NCBI GenBank assembly: GCA_009760855.2
Contig: WPIO01000061.1
Span: forward strand, 2,481,578-2,545,577
Origin: Cristatella mucedo
Lineage: Eukaryota; Bryozoa; Phylactolaemata; Cristatellidae
DNA length: 64,000 bases
Reading direction: 5' to 3'
In this document: positions 9,335-21,200 of the stretch, in pieces
Position numbering within the stretch: the stretch's first letter is position 1
How the letters are laid out: each line of letters opens with the position of its first letter
Made by a program: the position numbers and the translations under genes
Notes under the pieces: generated by a model
Databases searched by the model: none
What the model was told of the DNA's origin: nothing
Seen by the model: the letters and a program-made list of their open reading frames with translations, nothing else

Positions 9335-9500
9335 ACAATGCTCGCGTAAATACTCACCACTCAATTGCATTTCCCTTTGCAGCAAATGTAAAGCGCATAG
9401 AAAGAGATTGAGTCCTCTGAGGGCGCTTTATCAAGTGTCATTATTATTACTATCATCATTAAATATTATTATCATTACCATTGCTATCATTATTATGAGA
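9335..9500 (+). mobile_element. LINE-A 3' tail
   Basis: ACTCAATTGCATTTCCCTTTGCAGC is followed by AATGTAAAGCGCATAGAAAG, GAGTCCTCTGAGGGCGC and an ATT-rich run. The tail is well conserved, and it is the second in tandem orientation after the one at 9165. Confidence 0.8.
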
Positions 9501-9554
9501 GGAAATACACCCATCCTTAACTGTCCGATACAAATGACGAGACAGTCGTTAGCA

Positions 9555-9840
9555 GAAGCGCCAACTTTCGTTGCAGATTACAGAAAGTTAAGTTAAAAAG
9601 TACAACCACGTCCTTTTAAGCAAGTGCAAAGGTACAAACGATAGCAATGCAGGGTGAGTGACAGCAACGACCCGTCTTTAACCTCTATTTGTTTCAAAAT
9701 GACTATACATTTGATTTGAAAACTTTAGTTATCATGCCACGTAGCGTTCACTGTGAGCTCCTTTGCAAGCACTGGTCGCTTTGAGGCGCATCGCTGCGGA
9801 TTCAGGTGGATTGTGGTATAATGCCGAGACAATGCAGTTG
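9555..9840 (+). repeat. Diverged duplicate unit, copy 1
   Basis: Shares ordered blocks with 11095-11350: TTGCAG, AACC(A/G)CGTCCTTTTAAGCA, GCAAT(G/C)..AGGGT, and AGGTGGATTG near the end. Spacing is similar but identity is low. An unclassified old interspersed repeat; no coding signal. Confidence 0.4.
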
Positions 9841-11060
9841 TTAACGATTAACTGCTCGTGAACGCCCATGAACGATAACGTGAAAGTTTGCATGAGTTAC
9901 GAGTTTGCGTAGAGTAATAACGCGTGCAATAGGCCAAGTATTGAAATTAGGAATACGCCGTCGACAAAACTCACTACTAAATATTTTGCAGCAGCGCTAG
10001 CAACGACGTCGTATTATTAACAGCTAAACAAAAACCTGTATTCTACAGCTGCTAGACCTGGGTGATTTCCCGCAGACTCGCACAGCAGCTTACGCTCGGC
10101 AGCTCACGCGCAGCCGCTCATTTGCAGGAGCTTTGCTAACCGACTGATATACCGCCGCTCCAAGAACGCAACTGAGCTTAAGCGAAGGCCTTCGTCGCTG
10201 AATAAATCACAGCTCATAATCGAAAGGAATTACGCCATCTCCCTCCTTGAAAACGCGTTGGTCCTCGGGAATTTGGTTGCTCATAGAAATGTATTGTCTG
10301 CGACACCGTCAAACCAGATTGCAGCCTCCAGAAGTCGTTTTGGTTGCTGAGTTGAGCCGTTGGCTGGCGCGGCGCTGGAACGGAGCCGTTGTCAGGAAAA
10401 GTGGTAGCTTAGTCAGGGCTGTAAGCCGTCCCTGCTCTCTGTGTACGTTGCGATCACATAACCTTTGACCAACTGCGTCCCTCAATATTGGGCAATGCAT
10501 GGCAATCTACGGCTATTGTTCGGCATGAAGCAGCACCGCCCTACTATCCGTGACAAACAGACCGCAAAATGACTTCGCCAAGCTCATATTGTCATTACAA
10601 ATAACAACTTTTAGGTTCACAGTGAAACCATAGCGTTTTCAAGCTATTTCCCAGTACAATCCTGACAATGCACTGCAATTAAATTAAGTAGAGAAGGCCA
10701 ATACAGTAAACCGTGGCAAATCCACGAGAAATAACCTGCCCCTAGCTTCAATGGTAAGTCCGCGTAACATCTCACAGCTCGACGCTGACATACCCTTAAT
10801 TGGCAGTGCGTTCTACCTCTGGCAGTCCATTACAATTGACAGTATTGGTCCGAGTAATACGATAATATATTGGAATCCATTGGGCATCACTAAATAGTTA
10901 TTGAAAGTTGACACGATTGGCTTCGCGATAATGCATTGCTTATAACAAGCAGCATTCGTAATATTTAGTGTGAGCTTAAATTTCATCACGACAATGCGAT
11001 GCAGTTACTTGCAGGTATTAGCCCAAAAATACGACAATCCATAACGGTCTGTTGCAAATA
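9841..11060. other. Unassigned interval with a moderately GC-rich core
   Basis: 10060-10480 is richer in G, C and CpG than its surroundings and could be a promoter or old exon, but no frame or splice pair is persuasive. A GTAAGT at 10751 follows a short open segment; I do not call it. Recurrent CAATGC/GCAGT words suggest degenerate repeats related to the duplicates on either side. Confidence 0.3.
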
Positions 11061-11094
11061 GACTGACGGTTGTTAAGAGAAGCTCAAACTTTGC

Positions 11095-11350
11095 TTTCGC
11101 ATTGCAGCAAATTGCATGAAAAGTGCAACCGCGTCCTTTTAAGCACGTGTGAACGTACAAAATCGGAGGAATCGTGGCAATCGAGGGTAATGGCCTTTTC
11201 CTACATCAAACCATTTCTAATTGACTTGCAATTGGCTGCTAGAAGACATAATTATCATGTCAGAATATATATAACTCACAATTATCACGTCACACTGTGC
11301 CTTCACTTACGCATTGAGGTGGATTGAAGCATGGAACCGGGCCATGCAGT
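11095..11350 (+). repeat. Diverged duplicate unit, copy 2
   Basis: Counterpart of 9555-9840, with the same order of short blocks (ACCGCGTCCTTTTAAGCACG, GGCAATCGAGGGT, GAGGTGGATTG). It is unclassified. Confidence 0.4.
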
Positions 11351-11667
11351 GCATTGCACGAAAACGCGTATCCAAAGTAAAGGGAAATTTTCTGGTTGCA
11401 CTTTAAACCGAGTCTAGCCTAGTATGCAGCAATGTAAATTATAGCTTCAAAGTCGTGATTTGAGGATTAATTGCAGTGGAATTTCGTGGATCGCCCTTTT
11501 GTCTCAGGTTATTTCGGGAGTTGGCTGCCAGACTGCAAGCCACAGACCTTCTAAACCAAATCGTGATCGTTATATACAAGGGGTGAATTCGCCAATGAAT
11601 CCGAAGAAAAATGGTGCTAGTGACTCACAAGCCAACCACTTGAGGGTATCGAAGCTGTCGGTAATCA
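11351..11667. other. Unassigned interval
   Basis: No recognisable feature; short open frames only. Confidence 0.4.
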
Positions 11668-12733
11668 CAATAATAATAACAATAATGCACTTGACATAAC
11701 TCCCTCAGAGAAATTAATCTCTCTCTAGGTGCTTTAAATTTCCTGCAAAATGAAATCTAATTGAATGTTGAGTAAAATCATGCTTGATAAACAAAAAAAA
11801 ATAATACCATGGTTAGGGGTGACATGCACAGGGTCAGCATGCAAATGTGGTAAGTGGCAGCATGCACAGTGTCAGCATGCATAAGCACATGTATGACGAA
11901 TCACAGGGACCCACAAAATGCTGTCCTAAATAGGTGTGTTTTTAAGTTCTTTTTAAATGTGGTCAGGTCAGGGTATGTTCTGACGCATGTCAATAGGGTG
12001 TTCTAGCCTTTGGGCGCATACGAACTAAATGCACGGTCTCCGAAGGATTTGAGTTTTATATAAGGTATTTGTAGACGTATCCCGAAAAGTGGGTGTTAGG
12101 CTGCTTGGCCTGATAGGGGAGCATATCTGGGAGATAGGCTGGAGCCAAAGAATGAAGTGATCTACAAGTGAGCGACAAAACCTTGAAGTCAATCCGTTGC
12201 TTGACTGGTAGCCAGTGCAGGTCGTCGAGAAGTGGAGTAATGTGGCAACTGCGACGCTCACGACAGACAAGCCTAGCTGCAGCGTTTCGCACCAGCAGCA
12301 ATCGCCTGATCGCTCATGCTGGTAGGCCAGTAAGCAGTGAGTTGCAGAAGTCGAGACGGGATGTCACGAATGCATGGACCAACTTGGACGTGGTATCCTT
12401 ATCTAAACAAGCTCGAATTTTAGCTATGTTATGAAGCTGAAAATGGGCACATTTGACTGTGGAGCTTATATGGTCGTCAAACGAGAGGTTGCTTTGGAAT
12501 ATGACACCTAGATTTCAAGCTGATTCAACTGGAGATATGCTGGCAGAGATAATCTCGAGCGTCAGCTTTTCCAATTTGTGAATCACATTGGGTTTGCACA
12601 AAACCAGTAAGTTATAATTACCATCGTTTAGTTTTAGAAAATTTGCTGCCATCAATGGGCGGATGTCATCATTGTAGGCAGCAAGTGAGTTGAGAAAATT
12701 TGAGGTGCTTGAAGGGAGGGATTAAAGCAAAGG
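11668..12733 (-). mobile_element. LINE-A copy, 5'-truncated, minus strand
   Basis: On the minus strand the copy runs from the connection region downstream of the RT (LVRNAAARLVCRERRSCHIT, then LLDDLHWLPVKQRIDFKVLS, then SLHSLAPAYLPDMLPYQAKQ) through the 3' UTR to the tail and an ATT-rich end at 11668. The protein is broken by frameshifts. CR1/L2/Rex-type elements have this C-terminal region. At the 5' truncation point (12733) a 16-bp perfect inverted repeat begins. Confidence 0.85.
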
Positions 12734-12777
12734 TGCCCCTATGTAGCTGCCCTAACAGTCCCAGCTACATAGGGGCA
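12734..12777. repeat. Perfect 16-bp inverted repeat at the 5' junction of the LINE-A copy
   Basis: TGCCCCTATGTAGCTG at 12734-12749 is mirrored by CAGCTACATAGGGGCA at 12762-12777 around a 12-nt loop. It lies exactly where LINE-A similarity stops. Confidence 0.85.
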
Positions 12778-14279
12778 GCAGAGAATTAAAGGCTACCGAC
12801 ACAAATCCCAATGGGAAATAAATTACTGCCGCTCCGTGACTGTAACTTACCTTCGGCCTAAGACACCCTGGTGCAGCAGTCAATCTCCGAAGAAACCTGA
12901 ATTATTGAATGGCATTAATACCTTGAAGCGAAAGCTTAGTAACTGAAATTGCTAGTCAGTTTACAGGTCAGAATCCCCCAATAAAACTCGCTAAATACAA
13001 TTTACTCGTAACCCAAACATCCTGATTAAATGCAGAGCAGCCAACTAACTTACCGAGGTATCTGGCGTCTGATACTCAGAATAATACCTCAGAGTTCTGG
13101 TACACCGGCATGCTAACTATATCTTTCTTTAACATTGCTCGAGATTATAAGAGGCTCACGACTATCAAGAATTATATATTATATATTTGACCGTTTAGAC
13201 ATTGCAAAGCGATCCGGACCAATCTTTCAGTAATTGCAAACCAAGGCTGGTCTTAGCGATCTGCTCCTGAGAAATGCACCCCCCTATGCTAAGGACAATC
13301 TTCTTAATATTCTTAAAGCACAGGTTTTTCTTGACGACTGACACGCTCTAATGTTTCTGACATTAATCGAAGCAGCATCTTGAGCTTTTAACTGTGATTC
13401 GACGGGATAGTGCCGCCAATGTTTGTCACGTGCCTGAAAAGAATGGCACCGGTTCCGCGCGTATTGCTTGTGGCAGAGTGCTTTACTTTAGGAACCGCCA
13501 CAGCACATGATAACTGTTGGTAAGTTCCACCATATCTAATTAAAAACTGCATGGACGCCATTTTATCTAGGAAGAACAGAGAGTTAATTTTTGAATCTTT
13601 GACTCAGATGCCTTTAAAGAACTTTCAACGAGTTGATTGATAAGTTATTATAAATAAAATTGCTCAGTGAAATCTGGTGTGTTCAAACCAAATTTTTCTG
13701 ATGGAGGAATGTTCTTGCAGGAAGCTCGGAGCCAGACACGTGGAGTACCTAAAACCTGGCCAAGTGACATACATCATGACGAGCAATGCTTGTTAGAAAC
13801 AGCTGCTAACAGGTGAATGCAGTCACTTTACATTTTTAAAAGATCTCACTTAGAAATGAGTTTACGGTACAATTTTGTATAAGTGCATACGTCGATTAAT
13901 AGGCTACGACAGATCCGCCTGCAATGTTGGACACTACTGAGCTAAACAATCTGTATCCCGACGTAACTAATAGATGCCCTGGTTATTAATCTCAATTAAA
14001 AACGTCTATTTTAAATTCCAATTTAATGAAGTTGACATTGTTTTATCAAAATAGTGCCAATTATGTGCCACTAATGGAAATCCCAACCTACGATAAAACT
14101 TAATGGGTATGTAGGCTTTAGCTTTTCAGGGGTGAGATTAAAATGAAACAGAGTTAATAATGTTGTAATAATTATTAAGTAATTACCGTAGCTCGAGAAA
14201 CTAACTTGTAGCGTTTGCTTTAAAAATAGGCTACTCACGTCTCAAATGACTGGCTCAATCCATAAAGCTTCTTCCGCAG
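12778..14279. other. Unassigned unique interval with several splice-like signals
   Basis: AT-rich with no transposon match. Minus-strand GTAAGT signals follow short open segments near 12850 and 13040, and a plus-strand one occurs at 13520. None is strong alone. Confidence 0.35.
13492..13519 (+). CDS. Very weak candidate microexon, plus strand
   Basis: 28 nt between CTTTACTTTAG and GTAAGTTCC, phase 0 to 1 (EPPQHMITV plus one base). Its end phase matches the start of the next candidate exon at 14280. Too short to support alone. Confidence 0.15.
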
Positions 14280-14330
14280 AAACTTTTCATAATGTTCTCA
14301 CGATATATTTGCCTGTAGTACGCAGAAGAG
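14280..14330 (+). CDS. Candidate exon encoding a hydrophobic stretch followed by RRR, possibly part of the spliced plus-strand gene
   Basis: 51 nt between the acceptor GCTTCTTCCGCAG and the donor GAG|GTAAGC. Only one frame is open: two bases, 16 codons (TFHNVLTIYLPVVRRR), one base. The phase (1 to 1) fits the next confident exon at 29790. The join would give an RRRGSRTK run, like the stop-transfer signal of a type I membrane protein. The visible hydrophobic part is only about ten residues, so any transmembrane helix would have to start in an upstream exon that I cannot identify. A matching phase has a one-in-three chance of arising by accident, so this remains a hypothesis. Confidence 0.33.
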
Positions 14331-14574
14331 GTAAGCTTCTGTAGAAATTCGCTTTTTCTATTTTCGGCGTGGCAAATCCCTAATGTCTATGAAGCCAAAG
14401 AGCAGCCAACAATTTCCGCCGTTTATGCACCCACTATGGCCGTTGTAATTTCCAGGTATTATCAAGGTTTTCACTTCTATGTAGATGAAAATCAGTCTCA
14501 GCTGTACCTTTATTTTTATGTAGTATAATTCTAGTGCATCTCTTTCAATAACTCCAAAAAGATAGAAAGACTAT

Positions 14575-15590
14575 GTGAATGTTAAACAGGAGAGTTTTGT
14601 ATAGCCCACTCACAGCCTAAGCGGCTTTCGGTACGCATTTGGTAGCCAACACACTTCATTTAACGCAACAAAGAGACAGGGGAAGTATCACCGAGCCCGG
14701 AGAGCATTTGAGGTAGTGAGTAGCTTGGAATTAGCTGCTCACGACCGCTGGAAAGGATGAGCCATAGTCGGCAGCCAGAGAGTAGTTATCAATGCGCAAG
14801 AGCAGTGGAGGCGAGTTCCATAGCCTAGGACCTGCAGAGAAAAAGCTCTTTGCCAACGGTCTTTAAGCAAAGGTGTGGACCAGCTAATTTACTGTCCATA
14901 CGCGATCTGAGGGCACGAGGAGGCTGAAACTGGTGCATCAGTTCCGCTAGGTATGGAGGAGCCAAGCCGTGGCGGGCCTTGTGGGTCATTGTGTACACTT
15001 TGCTCTGTATCTGTTGATCAACGGGCTGCCATCCAAGCGCTTTAGCAAAAAAGAAACGTGGTCAAACCTCTGGGTGTTGCAAACTAGCCATGCAGCCATA
15101 TTCACAGCCAGCTGGAGTGGCATAGCTGCAGCGTTTGGTAGCCCAGTCAAAAGAGAATTACAATAATCAAGCCGAGACAGAAATGATAAGTCAGTTAAAT
15201 CTTTTGAAAGCCACTGTGGAAGAGAACTCCTAATCTGAGGCAGGGATAGGACGTGATGGCTAGCTGTAGAAGCAGTCTGATGAATAAAGCTTTTAAAATT
15301 TAGGCAGCTCTCGAACACTACATCTGAATTTGGAGCACGTGCTAATGGTCCCACAACAGCATCGCCTATTAGAAGAGAAAAGCCTTTCAACTGAGCCACG
15401 CGCTTAGGGTGTCCTTTGAAACTTTAGAACGGTTTTATCGTCTTTAGTTTCAAGAAGTTTTTCAACATCTAGAATCAAATGCCGGAAAGGCAAGCATTCA
15501 CTTTTTCAGCTGCTCCAGCATATTGTGAAGGTTTGAATTTAAAATCCAGCTGAGTAGCGTCAGCATAAGTGATATCCTATTCCATGGGCC
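14575..15590 (-). mobile_element. LINE-B copy, 5'-truncated, minus strand
   Basis: On the minus strand it encodes the RT C-terminus and connection region (FLSRLDYCNSLLTGLPNAAA, then QLAVNMAAWLVCNTQRFDHV, then SFLLKRLDG), then a diverged 3' ORF end and the terminal sequence ending near 14590. Frameshifts break the protein. Its relatives are at 16345, 18265, 41435 and 62107. Confidence 0.8.
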
Positions 15591-15934
15591 CGATTCACTT
15601 TTTCAGGAGGTTGAGTAAAATGGACAACAGCAAGTTACCAAACAGTGCTCACCCTCTTTGGATTGCCTATACTTTCCAATAAATCTTATGCTAACACAAC
15701 TATCAGTCTTTTTAGCCTGTCAGTGTATATGCATGCATAAGGCTACATATTAGACCTACTTCTTAGTAGGTTCTAGCTAGATGAACAGTTGTGCGTCTAG
15801 TCGTCTCCTTGCCCTTGGAGCTAAATTAAAACTTTTGGTAGTCAGGACATCAACTCGTATGCTTCAAAAGGTTAGGGGGAACTCTCTTCTGGCTGTTGCT
15901 GGTTTTTTTGATGACTTTGCAAAATTTTAGTTTC
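15591..15934. other. Unassigned interval between LINE remnants
   Basis: Possibly very old LINE-B sequence at its left edge; otherwise nothing recognised. Confidence 0.35.
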
Positions 15935-16002
15935 AGATATTTTGCAGCAAATGTAAAGCGCCCAGAGAGAGATGAATTTCTTTGAGGGCGCTTTATCAAG
16001 TG

Positions 16003-16036
<34 letters not shown>
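15935..16036 (+). mobile_element. LINE-A 3' tail with (TTA)n
   Basis: TTTGCAGCAAATGTAAAGCGC, CCAGAGAGAGATGAATTTC and GGCGCTTTATCAAGTGC are followed by about nine TTA units. Tail-only insertion. Confidence 0.85.
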
Positions 16037-16037
<1 letters not shown>

Positions 16038-16344
16038 GATAGAGACACATGTCTTTTTTCCTGCTCAGGCGAAGTTTGCTTTTTTCGTCCAAGCCTTGTT
16101 TTCATAGACTTTCTCTCTATGATATAGTTCATGCTAGTAGCCACAGGTGCTAATAACTGGTGGCCCTTTTTTCTTACCTTTGTTAACCATGCTTCGATAG
16201 CCCAGAAGTGCTATCAGAATTGCATCGCTTTTTCGTCTGAATTTAAGCTATAACAAAATGGAGCATTACACTTCTCATCTAATCTCACGCTCTTTTCAGT
16301 TTTACTGAAATAAATCACCCGTGCTTATAATTGCTTACCGAATA

Positions 16345-16770
16345 AATTACAAGTTTAAACTTTCTTATTTCAGCCTAGGCAAAGTTTTTTTTCTTTTTAA
16401 TTGTATCTCCGTCTGTAAGTCCACAAAGTCATACAGACCATGTGGGTGTTACGCAGGATAGTTTTGCATAGCGCACTCACAGCCTAAGCGGCTTTCGGTA
16501 TGCATTCGGTAGCCAACAGACTTCGTCTCACGCAACAAAGAGAAAGTGGGAAGCATAGCAGAGTCAGGAGAGCAGTTGAGGTAGGGAGTAGCATAGAAGT
16601 AGCAGCTCAGGACTGCTGAAAAAGATGTGACATAGTCACCAGTAGGAGAGTAGTTGTCATTTCGCAATAATTGTGGAAGCGAGTTCCACAGTCTAGGACC
16701 TGCAGAGCTAATGCTTCTGTCGCCAACTTTCTTTAAGCGGAGGAATGGGACAGCATCTACATCCAGCTGT
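16345..16770 (-). mobile_element. LINE-B 3' end, minus strand
   Basis: On the minus strand it encodes the family's C-terminus (SPTGDYVTSFSAVLSCYFYA, then DSAMLPTFSLLRETKSVGYR, then MHTESRLGCECAMQN), followed by the 3' UTR and the ACGGAGATACA end at about 16403. The last 70 codons are open, so it is one of the younger fragments. Confidence 0.82.
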
Positions 16771-17397
16771 TTCTAATGAATCGATGTACCATTAATATAT
16801 CATTAGTATTTTATTTGGGCTTAGATTTAATCCTCAGAAGGGGCTAAACATTCGTACCATGAGTGGGGAAGAAGTTAACGAGTCTAAATTGGTTCCTAAC
16901 TACAAAATAAAGCTAGTGTCAATTCCATGAATTCACTAGTTATTGTGCTGAAATCAATGACATTTTCTACGGGGTCCCTTACCAAATCCCAAAAATTTAA
17001 TTATTAACTTAGACGATCCTGATTTTTCATATTGCTTATACAACGGTCACAAATGACCTATAATGCTGTTGATGGAGCCGAGATTTTCGGCAAAGCAGAC
17101 GAGAGCTGCTAAATGGTTAGGTTGGCACAAGACCTGCAAGATTTTTATAAATCAACTCTGGATCTGCAATTAATATAACAGTATTGTCGAAATCGTTCGC
17201 ATTTATTTGAAACGAACTTGGCGTTTGTTTCTTTAGTCGAATTAAGACGAACTACATCGTTGGTGATGGAGGCAGGGGGTAGGCTGTGGGAGTTGTCTGT
17301 GGACATAGGAATTGGGGCGGCCGAGGTCACTGCCATGCTGTAAAGTGGAACCAGTTCCATGCAACCACCGTGTCGCCGCAGCAGCATAGCAGCATTT
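16771..17397. other. Unassigned interval
   Basis: AT-rich; no repeat or coding signal recognised. A short G-rich patch at 17270-17330 has no clear meaning. Confidence 0.4.
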
Positions 17398-17490
17398 TTT
17401 ATAATAATAATAATAATATTACTATTATTGCACTTGATAAAGTGCCCTCAGAGAACTTAATCTCTTTCTAGGCGCTTTACATATGTGGTG
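17398..17490 (-). mobile_element. LINE-A 3' tail, minus strand
   Basis: ATAATAATAATAATA is followed by GCACTTGATAAAGTGCCCTC, AGAGAACTTAATCTCTTTC and TAGGCGCTTTACAT: the tail in reverse orientation with its TTA run. Confidence 0.85.
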
Positions 17491-17929
17491 CACTAATTGG
17501 AGTGTTTCTTGCCCAAATTCTCACATATCTTACAGTCCTAGGCTGGCGAAGGTAAGCTACTTGCTCGAGCTAAGGAAAGCTAAACGTACATTTATTTAGC
17601 TACACTTTTGCGATTACGCTTCAATCGATTACCTGGACGAGAAATTTATTTGCTAAACTAATTCTTCATATAATTGGAAATAATTAATTATTAGCGTCAT
17701 GGAAATAGGGCAATAAATCTCTCTAAAAGTACCATACGAGTAAAGAACGTTTGAGTCATCTTATTTTAGAGGCTGAAAGCTCTGCTATGCAGCCAATATC
17801 ACTTGCCCCTACTGCCGTCTAACTCAACTAGCATACGTAAAAGCCTCATTTCGATTACCGCAAACATTTCTATATCGGTATTATTGTCCTCATCCATATG
17901 CACATAAAAATAATATAAATAAAACAATA
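17491..17929. other. Unassigned interval
   Basis: Nothing recognised. Confidence 0.4.
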
Positions 17930-17990
17930 GTGAGCCATTGAAAAAGGGCCCTAAGAAGATCGAATCAATTTCTAGGTACTTTGGATATGA
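17930..17990 (-). mobile_element. Decayed LINE-A 3' tail, minus strand
   Basis: AAAGGGCCCTAAGAAGATCG, then AATCAATTTCTAGGTACTTT is a diverged version of the reverse-complement LINE-A tail. Confidence 0.55.
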
Positions 17991-18264
17991 TGGAGATGAA
18001 GCATGTCGTATCGATCGCTGATAGCTCGAACAGTTTCAGCATGCCATGCCCAGAAATGTGATGAAAAATGCTAACTGAGCCGAACTTGTAGCAAATAGGT
18101 AGATTTAGCTTTATTGTTAAAGGTCGTCCAGGCGCCGGATGTCAGGAGCCGGTTTTGAGAGCACGCGAGCTAATAGCACTGCTCTAAGGCTTTGAGGTTA
18201 GATAGAGGCACAGCTATACGATTTTAATAGGCAGACGTGCAACTAAGTAACATTACCTAGGCCC

Positions 18265-21200
18265 TTCACACCCATTCCTCCCCGAGCTAATTAGCGGCCT
18301 CAGGCGACTCCCAGCGTGGTGTGGACGTTTACCTGATTTCTCCGAGATACCTTCGGGTATTCTGCTGCTATCTTCGCTGTGATGAGCCGTTCTCGGATAT
18401 CGTATACAAAACAGGACCTGCTTAGAATAAGGTGCGATGTCACGACCATTCGATACCTACCGGCGGACCTTCTCCGGCGGGTCAGTGAGAACCTTCTTGC
18501 ATCCTGCGTTCGCCCTACCAGCAGCTCGGCCATCAAAGCTACGAACCATAAGTTGAAAGCGCTAAGTAGTAATTGTTCCAGTAGAAGCCCACCGCCGTAA
18601 CCTAGCACGTTGTGAAACGTCAACCGGCGGCCGTTACTGAAGTCTAATTCAAATTCCAAGGGCCCGTGTCCGCCGAGCCCGATACACGCCGACGTGAATA
18701 CAAGCAACTTCATTGCCGTCGCCCAGTTGTTGGACAGCCTCTTAAATTCTGCCTACTAAATGTCCGATCGCCAAAATATAAGGGGTTACTTACCCACAAT
18801 CAGGTTGTCCAGGAGAAGCTAGATGCATATCTGCTTACCGAAACTTAGATGACGCCTTGTTCCAGTGGCTGTATTTCTGAGACCACTCCACACGGGTTTC
18901 CATTTTATCAGTTCATGCGTTCTTACAAGGTTGGTGGCAGAGTTGCAATTGATGTTCCCGAATCGTTTGGCTATGAGATTCGCAATTTTTCACATGGGCC
19001 ATTATCTGAATCGGTTGCAATCAAGTCTCCATCAAACACAATGCCTCCCACTGTTGTGATATACCGGTCTCCTTCTGGCTGTCTAAACTTGTTTATAGAG
19101 GAGTTTTCAGAGCTCCTCGCTAAACTATTCTCTGCAAAAGGCCGTTACTGATTGTAGGAGACTTCAATATGCACGGAGACCACTCTAGCAACAGCCAGGT
19201 CTACTCATTTCTCGACTGTCTGGAAAATTTTGGTTAGGTCCAACACATTAATCATACCACCCGCGTCGATGGCCACATTTTAGATCTAGTGATCACTAAG
19301 GATGTCCTCCTCACTGACCTTATGGTGTGCCCATAGACCCTCTCAGACCATTGATCGATCTCGTTTATTGTTCGTGCTCCCTTGTACGTACTGGGTAATG
19401 TCGAACTGCTCAGACGAGGTAACTTACAAAGCATTGACGAAGAAGGGTCTTTAAAACTGTTTGTGATGTAGGTCTTCATGATCTGCATTCAGACTCCACT
19501 GGCAGCCTCGATACCCTTACTGATGCAATGAACACGACACTCTGAAGTGCTCTTGACAAGCATGCTCCCCTTCATTCTATCCGTGTTCAAATGGAGACTA
19601 GAGATATTTTTCATTTTACAAAAAAATCCTAAAGATGCGCCAGGTTAAGCACAGGCTTAAACGTCGTTTACAGAAATCAGGGTCTGATGCAGATCTAGTC
19701 AATTTCAAAAACTTTCTTTGAATTTACACTCGAAAGCTTAAAAAACCAGGGCTTCTTTTTTTATTCAAAAGCCGAATTCTTGCCAGTCGGACCATAATCA
19801 GATTTATAAGGCAGTAAACCGTTTACTGGCCAATGCAGTGAGGTCTAACTGCCCAAATATTAAGGGCTCAGCCAAAAAGTTTTCAGCCTTCTTTACTGAA
19901 CAAATTGTGCACACTCGCGCCTCCTTTAAGCCCCTTCCGAATAAAGCAATCGCGGTTACACAACCTTTGACCTTCTTTAAAAGGTTCTCAGAGGTTTCTG
20001 CATGCGATGTGGCTACCTTAACAACGTCTACCAAAAAGAGCTCGTCTTCTGAAAACCCTAGACCTTCATCTCTTCTGTCTTCACTAGCAGACCACCTAAG
20101 ACCTGTAATAATCAAGATTTTTAATACTTCTCTGGGTAAAGGGGTCATCCCAATGTCGTTGAAATCGGCAATCGTTAGACCCATACTTAAAAAGCAGGGA
20201 TTAGATACAGAGGTCCTTGTGAATTATTGCCCAGTTTTTCTTCTTCTTTTCCTGTCAAAGATTCTTGAAAACATTGTTGCTGAGCAGCTGGTTGAACATA
20301 TTAAAAATAACTAAATGCTAGAAACATTTCAATCAGGGTTCAAGAGGCAGCTCTCCACTGAAACTGCTCTCCTTCATGTAAATGGTGACATTTACGTGGC
20401 AATGACGACGGGTATGTTACTGCCCTAGCTCTTCTAGATCTGTATGCTGCCTTCAACACCATCGATCACGGGGTTCTGCTTTAACGATTGAGAAAAACGA
20501 TTGGTCTGGCAGGCAAAGCACTGGCGTGGTTTTAATCATACTTGCCTGGTGGTGTTCAATGGGAGTCGTGTGGGGGTCAGGTCTCACACATGAGAAGGGT
20601 CGCCTGTGGTGTTTCTCAAAGGTCTGTACTCGGTCCATTGATGTTCTCCATTTACGCACAGCCTCTGGGAAAAGTGATTAACGCGATGGAATAGGATATC
20701 TCTTTTATGGTGACGAGATTCAGTGGTATTTGTCATTCAAACCTTCAGAATCTGCTGCAGCAACTGAGAAACTGAATGATTGCCTTGCCGATATTCAATC
20801 CGGGAAGTCGGAAAACTTCCTGAAAACAAATGACGATAGAACCAAACTACTGCTCATAGGACACCTTAAGGGTGTGGCTGGATGATAGGCTTTGCTCTTG
20901 TAGTAGGTGATGCAATTGTGAGACCATCACCACGTGCTCGAAATTTCGGTGTCGCTTTTGACAGCTGCCTCAATTTAAAAAAGCTTCATTTAGAAGACTG
21001 ATTCTACAGCTAGCCATCACGTCCTATCCCTATCCATGATCAGGAGTTGTCCCCAAAGTTGATGGTAAAAAATTCAATTAGCTTCTTAGTTCTGTCTCGG
21101 CTTGATTATTGTAACGCCCTGTTGGCCGAGCTACCAAAGAAAGGTACTAGGCCATTGCAGCTGACTATAAATATGGCGGCATGGCTAGTATCTAAGTTCA

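Noticed and set aside
12840-13090. Minus-strand short open segments ending in GTAAGT near 12850 and 13040
   Set aside because: Their phases do not join to each other as internal exons and the acceptors are poor. Left as unassigned.
14232-14288. Minus-strand open segment EHYEKFLRKKLYGLSQSFE before a GTGAG
   Set aside because: It has no pyrimidine-rich acceptor and overlaps the better-supported plus-strand candidate at 14280-14330.
15850-16144. Minus-strand frames containing poly-asparagine or poly-isoleucine
   Set aside because: The runs come from the (TTA)n end of a LINE-A tail.
18300-18713. 137-residue minus-strand frame
   Set aside because: It is antisense to the LINE-B 5' UTR and is not shared as a frame with the other copy at 41435.
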